Made by a program: the position numbers and the translations under genes. Below are positions 62,901 through 64,000 of a stretch of DNA of 64,000 nt, in pieces. Each line of letters starts with the position of its first letter. Position 1 is the stretch's first letter. Below the pieces are notes generated by a model, which saw nothing but the letters and a program-made list of their open reading frames with translations, made no database searches and had not been told where the DNA came from. Source of the DNA: DATMER01 sp963741305 (GTDB lineage: Bacteria > Acidobacteriota > Thermoanaerobaculia > Multivoradales > UBA5704); NCBI GenBank assembly GCA_963741305.1, contig CAVUHL010000003.1, positions 2,542,001 to 2,606,000 on the forward strand, given 5' to 3'.

Positions 62901-63997
62901 TGGGCGAAGCCCGGATCGCCCGCGAGGTCCGTGCGCAGCACCAGGGTATTGATAAAGAAGCCGATCAGCCTTTCGAGCTCCGCCCGGTTTCGACCCGCGA
63001 TCGGCGAGCCCACCACCACGTCGGACTGGCCGCTCAGGCGCGCCAGCAGCGCGTCGAAGCCGGCCAGCAGCGCCATGAACAGCGTCGCCCCGTTCTTGCG
63101 CGCCAAAGCCGAGAGGCCCGCGGACAGCCCGGCCGGGAGCGCGACCTCGATCTTGCCGCCGCGGAAGGCCTGCACCGCGGGCCGCGGCCGGTCGGTGGGC
63201 AGCTCCAGCAGCGCCGGGGCCCCGGCCAGGCGCTCCCGCCACCAGGCGACCTCGGCCTGGAGCGCCTCGCCGGAGAGCCGGTCCCGCTGCCAGCCCGCGA
63301 AGTCCGCGTACTGGATCGGCAGCTCGGGCAGCGACGAGGGCTTCCTGTACAGGGCCGCCAGCTCCTGGAGCAGGAGCCCCATGGACCAGCCGTCCGAGAC
63401 GATGTGATGCATGGAGAGGAGCAGCGCGTGCTCCTCGGCTCCGTGCCGCAGCAGCGTCGTGCGCAGGAGCGGCCCGCGGCCGAGATCGAACGGCCGGCGC
63501 GCCTCGGCGTTGATCAGCACCTGCGTCTCCGCCTCACGCAGAGCCTCGGGCAGACCCGCGAGGTCCACGGCCGGCAGCGGCACGGACGTCTCTGGCATTG
63601 CCACCTGCGCAGGCGCGCCCTCGACCACCGTGAAGCGCGTGCGCAACACCCGGTGGCGCCGCACGATCTCCTCGAACGACCGCTGGAGCGCGGCCGCGTC
63701 GAGCGCGCCGTCGAGGCGCACCGCGGCCGGGATGTTGTAGAACGGGCTGCCCGGCTCCAACCGGTCGAGGAACCAGAGCCGCTCCTGCGCGAAGGAGAGC
63801 GGGAGTGGCGAGGCGCCGTCCCACTCGATGGGCGGGATCGGCTGGAAGCCGTGCGCCAACCGCTCCTCGTAGCCGAAGGACGCGGCCACCGCCCAGGTCT
63901 CGGGCGCCAGGAAGTCCTCCCGGTAGCGCTCCCGCCAGCGCTCCGCGGCCGAGGCTTCCACGCCCTGGTGCTGGTGGAACTTGACGTCCCCCAGCAT
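47903..63997 (-). CDS. NRPS of the right line (at least 5364 aa), truncated at or near its 5' end
   Basis: Domains by residue counted from the ATG at 63997: C ~65-496, A(Ser) ~518-981, T ~993-1072; C ~1103-1539, A(Gly) ~1556-2009, T ~2023-2099; C ~2123-2569, A ~2586-3049 without A10; A(Ala) ~3116-3596, T ~3610-3686; C ~3706-4146, A(Thr) ~4166-4656, T ~4680-4756; C ~4783-5199, remnant of A ~5205-5262, T ~5276-5346; acidic tail. The start lies three bases from the window edge, so no ribosome binding site can be seen and the true gene may extend further; the first 60 residues match no domain I know. All C domains have HHxxxDGWS. The gene feeds the coupled C-A-T-KS-AT-ACP-TE protein. Two modules are damaged, at 54650-54900 and 48200-48400. 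Confidence 0.93.
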   Translation of the reverse strand: MLGDVKFHQHQGVEASAAERWRERYREDFLAPETWAVAASFGYEERLAHGFQPIPPIEWDGASPLPLSFAQERLWFLDRLEPGSPFYNIPAAVRLDGALDAAALQRSFEEIVRRHRVLRTRFTVVEGAPAQVAMPETSVPLPAVDLAGLPEALREAETQVLINAEARRPFDLGRGPLLRTTLLRHGAEEHALLLSMHHIVSDGWSMGLLLQELAALYRKPSSLPELPIQYADFAGWQRDRLSGEALQAEVAWWRERLAGAPALLELPTDRPRPAVQAFRGGKIEVALPAGLSAGLSALARKNGATLFMALLAGFDALLARLSGQSDVVVGSPIAGRNRAELERLIGFFINTLVLRTDLAGDPGFAQVLERIRQTTVGAYTHQELPFEKLVAELAPARTLAHAPLFQVMLILQNMPRRELRIGGLALSRLGVEAGTSKFDLRLALAESEEGLFGTILYNRDLFDGSTAARFAAGFGRLLAGALADPGAPLSELPLLDESERHQLVREWNDTAAVYGSGCLHELIAEQAARTPDAPALVFDGESLTYAETDRRANHLAWRLRELGVGPEVRVAVEVERSLELPLALLAVLKAGGAYVPLDPSYPHERLAYMLEDSRAAVRLTRERVLELMGTGWGENDDAPDSGVQPENLAYVIYTSGSTGRPKGAMNSHRGIVNRLQWMQSAYGLDSSDRVLQKTPASFDVSVWEFFWPLLTGACLVVAKPSGHQDSAYLVDLIRRERVTTLHFVPSMLQVFVEQPGVEQCTSLKRVICSGEALPVDLVRRYFEKLEAGLHNLYGPTEAAVDVTYWACRREDWTVPIGRPIANLSIRIVDRSFRPAPLGVPGELLIGGVGVGRGYLDRPDLTSERFVPGEGERLYRTGDLARFLGDGRIEYLGRIDHQVKVRGFRIELQEIEAALMAEPEVREATVVLREEAGDRRLVAYVVGTEADLRERLRARLPEYMVPAAISFLDALPLSPSGKVDRGALAKLGVLWSQAPEHVTPRTALEEELARMWSAALGLDQVGVHDDFFALGGNSITGAILINRLQERLGEIVHVVAIFDQPTVAGFAAWLGSEYPEVVERLWGSLPEEQPALAPIAPAEWDGVSPQPLSFAQERLWFLDQLEPGSAFYNIPVAVRLDGALDVAALQRSFDEIVRRHRVLRTRFAVVEGIPVQVVAPELSLPLQVIDLTGLPEALSETETRRLANAEARLPFELGRGPLIRTTLLRLGNEAHALLLSMHHIVSDGWSMGVLLQELSQTSSLPELPIQYADFAVWQRGRLSGEALEAELAWWRERLAGAPALLELPTDRPRPAVQHFRGGKIEVALPSSAEISAFSRRSGATLFMVLLAAFDALLARLTGQHDLVVGSPIAGRNRAELENLIGFFINTLVLRADLSGDPGFAQILERIRESAVGAYAHQELPFEKLVGELAPVRTLAHAPLFQVMLMLQNAPRRGLRIGDARASAFAAEGATAKFDLTLSLAERGGSLAGTFQYNSDLFDAATVARFANHFRTLVEGAVADPAVRLSELPLISAAGQAQLLREWNDTALDWGAFRSLPERIAEQAARTPEAVAVLCGDASLTYAELDRRANQLAWHLRNLGVGPETRVAITMERSPDLLVALLGVLKAGGAYVPIDPSYPDDRRAYMLADSGAAVVLDGSLAEGEAEAPPLVLAPGNLAYVLYTSGSTGRPKGVQVPHGALVNFLDSMRREPGLDETDTLLAVTTLSFDIAGLELFLPLLVGARVVLAGRKEAQDGARLAALLESSGATVLQATPATWQMLLDSGWPGSARLRAFCGGEALPRDLAERLLPRTAALWNLYGPTEATIWCSAERVLPGEGRISIGRPIANTRLHVLDADLGLASLGVAGELAIGGEGLARGYAGRSDLTAERFVPDPFGRGERLYRTGDLSLALPGGRLEVLGRIDHQVKVRGFRIELQEIEAALARHPDVREAVVLATAGRLVAFVVANAGRETGSAALRSFAGGFLPEYMLPSLVVPLPSFPLTPNGKVDRKALAALSTPVSSKESAAPRSPVEEVAVEIWREVLKLAAVGIDDDFFELGGHSLLATQVVSRAREAFGVDLPVRSLFETKTLCGWAEQVDRALCAAQGAVAPPIVRVPREGELPLSFAQERQWFLDQLEPGNPGYNLPLPLRLDGRLDVAAFAAALTGIVERHESLRTTFPSALGRPVQEIAPAAPVPVPLVDLSGLPDDLLRSESKRLVAAEAWLPFDLARGPLFRAGLVRLGNPEKPEHVALLTLHHSVTDGWSTGILLRELAALYEAARLGRPARLPELPVQYADFAIWQRRWLAGEALESELDYWRRNLAGTPMLLLPLDRPRPAVQSFRGGHVFFELPEAFAEEVRGESRRLRCSLFMTLLGAWSALLARLSGQDDFAVGTFIANRNRAEVEGLIGFFVNNLALRNGLAGDPAFEEIARRVRETTLAAYAHQDVPFQKVLEVVQPERDLSHTPVFQVMLVLQNMPEHAFELPGGLTWETLPKNRQRAEFDLTLWLGEARSGGFKASLEFDEALFDRVTVVRLADRYLRFLEGAVRQPGECLSRLPILSEAERHQLDREWCDTSSARLIGGLLHELLEAQAARTPQALAMISGDRRMTYGELDVRASRLARRLAALGVGPEVLVGIAVERSPEMIVGVLAVLKAGGAYLPLDPRLPRERFELIVEDARPALVLAGELSAEILPAGVPVLLFGADGEAGDPGEGLPEAPVRPPAPENLAYVLYTSGSTGRPKGVGVPHRAVASYTLWAGDDFGLAPGDRMLQFATLTFDTSVEEIFTCLAYGATLVLRNEEMLGSVSQFLSTCGAWGITVLDLPTAYWHEISARLSEGEGELPASLRLVIIGGEKAIAERLAAWRRHAGERVRLVNSYGPSEATIAATSADLAGEPAEVPIGRPTANTAVHLLDSALGPVPAGIPGELAIGGIGVARGYLGRPGLTAERFIPDPFATEPGARLYRTGDRARFLPDGMLEFQGRIDHQVKIRGFRVEPGEVEAALVRHPAVREAVVVAREEIPGNPRLVAYVVLGVETPALPAAPGPLVEPALRTHLAPGVSELRPSVMLPRLVPIHAPAAPAESVAPADLPPLDESLRQRVLVEWNRTESGLPKESTLHGLVAAQSERTPEAVALCCRGQRLTYGELHRRADRLAGHLRSLGVGPEVPVAVCFDRCAGMVVALLGTLRAGGLYVPLDPAYPRERLAFTLQDSQAALVLTQEHLLGLLPSTVKPVVLDDQGEGSFQEGKGAEAEAANLAYLIYTSGSTGRPKGVAITHRSAATLLHWARGKYSPEDLAGVLASTSICFDLSVFELFLPLAWGGTVHLAQNALELPQLPTASEVTLVNTVPSAIAELVRTGSVPASVRTVCLAGEPLRGALVRRIYGLGTVEGVWNLYGPSEDTTYSTFTRIALDMAGEPTIGRPIADTRAYLLGPDLEPVPVGAPGELYLGGDGLARGYLNRPGLTAERFVPDPFVGPGGRLYRTGDLARYRNDGEIEFLGRIDHQVKVRGFRIELGEIEAQLLAHPAVRDAVAVVREVAATDGTDRRIVAYVVIQGELSASDLRGHLREKLPEHMIPSSFVVLGALPLTPNGKVDRKALPEPEWEGRGAAPRNAAEARLAEIWCEVLGVERVGVEDDFFDLGGHSMSGTQILSRVRDVFGVALPLKLLFAEPTIAGLATRLGEEGRGPEPLPAIVAAPRGGHEGDIELSFLQEAMWFLDRVAPGSAYNIPMALRFRGPLDRPTLARSLAVLVARHEALRTILVDRGHGPVQVVLPEVPVALPLVDLSSTHAEVQRLAGRLAGRLAGEEASRPFNLGSPAPLFRWTLLRLEESEHLLLLTFHHAISDGWSVSVLLHELMALYCGLRLPAPRLQFADFAAWQRRIAHSPEIEPQIAWWRERLAGGPEPLELSTDRPRPPVQTSAGGWQPLAVPDPLRAELWRTARRHGASPFSALLAVHQTLLGRLAGQEDFAIGSPVAYRNRVETEGLVGCLTNSLVFRSDLASGPSVGLLLERVTETVFGAFAHQDVPFERLLQELQAERDLSRSPVFQAMLVFQNITRSVPCPPELEVELLEAPNGGAKVDLLLALSDGPAGLAGGFEYNRDLFDRTTLARIAGYFLALLEGFAGDPERPVSELPLLGAAERHQLVLEWTETAAPWKAGDACLHDLVAAQARRTPEAVAVVFEGAVLTYRELDMRANQLARRLRRLGAGPETLVAIAAERSLEMVVALLGVLKGGGAWLPLDPSYPEERLAFLLADSRAAVLLAQERLLPLVPVPAGLPVVLLDGFQAFSDEIPEAPATAVLPDNAAYMIYTSGSTGRPKGVIVEHRQVVRLFRTTEDAYGFGPQDVWTLFHSYAFDFSVWEIWGALLYGGRLVVVPYEVSRSPEDFYRLLCRERVTVLNQTPSAFGQLIRAEEEIGTDPALALRWVIFGGEALAPRSLAGFAARHPDAPRLVNMYGITETTVHVTFHPLGGGDLASDRSTIGRAIPDLAAWVLGHGGDPVPIGVPGELCVGGAGLARGYFGRPELTAQRFVPHPYAHIPGERLYRSGDLARLLPDGRLEYLGRIDNQVKIRGFRIELGEVQSVLNRHPAVRESRVAVRPGPGGADDHRLVAWFVPAGEVSTAVLREHLRAHLPEHMIPAALVPLAALPLTPNGKVDNRALPAPEWGSGVEGVEDVEPRDAVEELLAGVWSELLGVPRVNAFDNFFDLGGHSLVAMRLASRVRDVFKVEMPPQRIFERPTLVALASCIRGIRSAAEDTSPAPPLRKVPRGGDLPASFGQERLWFLDRLNPGSSAYNVASAFRLTGRLDVYALAAALDGIVRRHEALRTTFAERGGLVQIIGEPRSTDLPVIDLQGLPDAHGMAVALAREEANRPFDLERGPLARFTLLRIGELDSALLVTLHHIVSDGWSMPVLFRELAALYAGGNVLELPVQYADYADWQRRWLSGEVLEAELAFWRERLAGAPALLDLPTDRPRPAVQSLRGGILPLTIPAGVAGKVKELSRRSGATLFMTLLAAFQALLARFSGEERIPVGTPVAGRTRPEVENLIGFFVNTLVLSTDLSGDPSFEEAVKRVRAMALGAYAHQELPLDRLVAELRPERTASHAPLFQVMFVLQNTPRAGSVLPGLAIGPLGTERKPEADGQTSKFDITLSLTEAPDGSLLGRWEYSRDLFDEATIRQLDANFLRLVESAVGDPGRRLSQIDLLWEGKRYRVREVRDPLAGIDLRGFLRGRLPEPMIPWAFVVLPALPLTPSGKVDRRALPAPELLRGDRRDDTAFVPPRTEMEELVASVWAQVLGIERVGAFDRFFDIGGQSLLATQVVSRLRRELGLDIPLRTLFEVPALEGFSYALEDLLLLEEPPA
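48170..49650 (-). other. Right line: C-(A deleted)-T module
   Basis: C has HHIVSDGWS and is complete. It ends at RRLSQIDLL and is joined to WEGKRYRVREV, followed by the C-terminal end of an A domain (DLRGFLRG.., SGKVDRRALP). Motifs A1-A8, including the nucleotide and substrate sites, are absent; only A10 and the following T (IGGQSL) remain. The T can be loaded only in trans, if at all. Confidence 0.88.
49730..52880 (-). other. Right line: C-A(Thr)-T module
   Basis: C has HHAISDGWS and carries a 12-bp tandem repeat. The A pocket reads D-F-W-N-I-G-M-V-H, the threonine code. T has LGGHSL. The A core is nearly identical to the Thr module at 10.0-11.5 kb on the other strand. Confidence 0.85.
52577..52612 (-). 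repeat. 12-bp tandem repeat in coding sequence (Arg-Leu-Ala-Gly x3)
   Basis: Three exact copies of TCCTGCCAAGCG (plus strand) encode (Arg-Leu-Ala-Gly)x3 in the N-terminal half of a condensation domain, in the linker before its EEASRPFNLG segment. Probable replication slippage. Confidence 0.9.
52940..57630 (-). other. Right line: collapsed double module C-A(dead?)-A(Ala)-T
   Basis: C has HHSVTDGWS. The first A pocket reads D-T-E-D-I-G-S-I-A (unassigned); its A8 motif is present, but the region that should hold A10 (NGKVDRK) is replaced by a Pro/Ala-rich stretch. No T or C follows. The second A begins after a C-A linker (LPPLDESLRQRVLVEWNRTE), has all core motifs and a pocket D-L-F-N-C-A-L-T-Y, close to the alanine code DLFNNALTY. 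T has LGGHSM. Confidence 0.85.
57700..60690 (-). other. Right line: C-A(Gly)-T module
   Basis: C has HHIVSDGWS. The A pocket reads D-I-L-Q-F-G-L-I-W, one change from the glycine code DILQLGLIW. T has LGGHSL. Confidence 0.8.
60780..63805 (-). other. Right line: first visible module, C-A(Ser)-T
   Basis: C has HHIVSDGWS. The A pocket reads D-V-W-H-I-S-L-V-D, a serine code, and the domain is nearly identical to the Ser A domain of the terminal protein (about 45040-46390). T has the variant core LGGNSI. Confidence 0.85.
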
Positions 63998-64000
63998 GCG

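Overview
The window is almost entirely secondary-metabolite DNA from a very GC-rich bacterium. The best taxonomic clue is an ~820-residue MacB-like permease with no ATPase partner (36401-38863), the ADOP type ('Acidobacterial duplicated orphan permease'). With the overall composition this suggests Acidobacteriota, possibly a Thermoanaerobaculia- or Vicinamibacteria-like lineage (inference; no rRNA or housekeeping marker is present).

Layout: two NRPS/PKS assembly lines converge on a small central island. Left line (+ strand): a 5'-truncated C-A-T-KS-AT-KR-ACP protein (2-6319), then an 8791-residue megasynthase (6638-33013) reading KS-ACP / C-A-T / KS-AT-ACP / C-A-T / A-T / C-A-T / C-A-T / C-A-T / C-A-T-TE. 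Central island (33.0-41.1 kb): a small helical protein of unknown function (-), a secreted protein with one c-type haem motif (-), the ADOP permease (+) and a Tat-exported vanadium-dependent haloperoxidase-like enzyme (-). Right line (- strand): an NRPS truncated by the window end (63997-47903), translationally coupled by a 4-nt ATGA overlap to a C-A-T-KS-AT-ACP-TE protein (47906-41112). Each line ends in its own thioesterase, so two products are likely.

Predicted building blocks, from the eight to ten specificity-pocket residues read by eye: left line, a non-canonical acid (no Asp235), a ketoreduced malonate unit, an AT-less ketide step, Thr, malonate, Gly, Ser, Ser, Ser, a Gln-like residue and an unassigned residue. 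Right line: Ser, Gly, (crippled A domain), Ala, Thr, (A domain deleted), Ser, malonate. Both products should be short, hydroxyl-rich peptide-polyketide hybrids. No epimerisation, methyltransferase, MbtH, PPTase or regulator gene was seen.

The most unusual aspect is the number of in-frame 'missing parts' in otherwise well-preserved assembly lines: a KS with Ser for the catalytic Cys, a KS module without AT, a module without C, a fused A-A pair lacking A10, T and C, and a module whose A domain is reduced to its A10 tail. Long stretches of A domain are also nearly identical between modules and between the two lines, so recombination is an obvious cause; assembly collapse of repeats is the main alternative. 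A second unusual feature is a 42-bp repeat family: a tandem array lies immediately after the right-hand operon, and one matching unit lies just upstream of the 26-kb left-hand gene.
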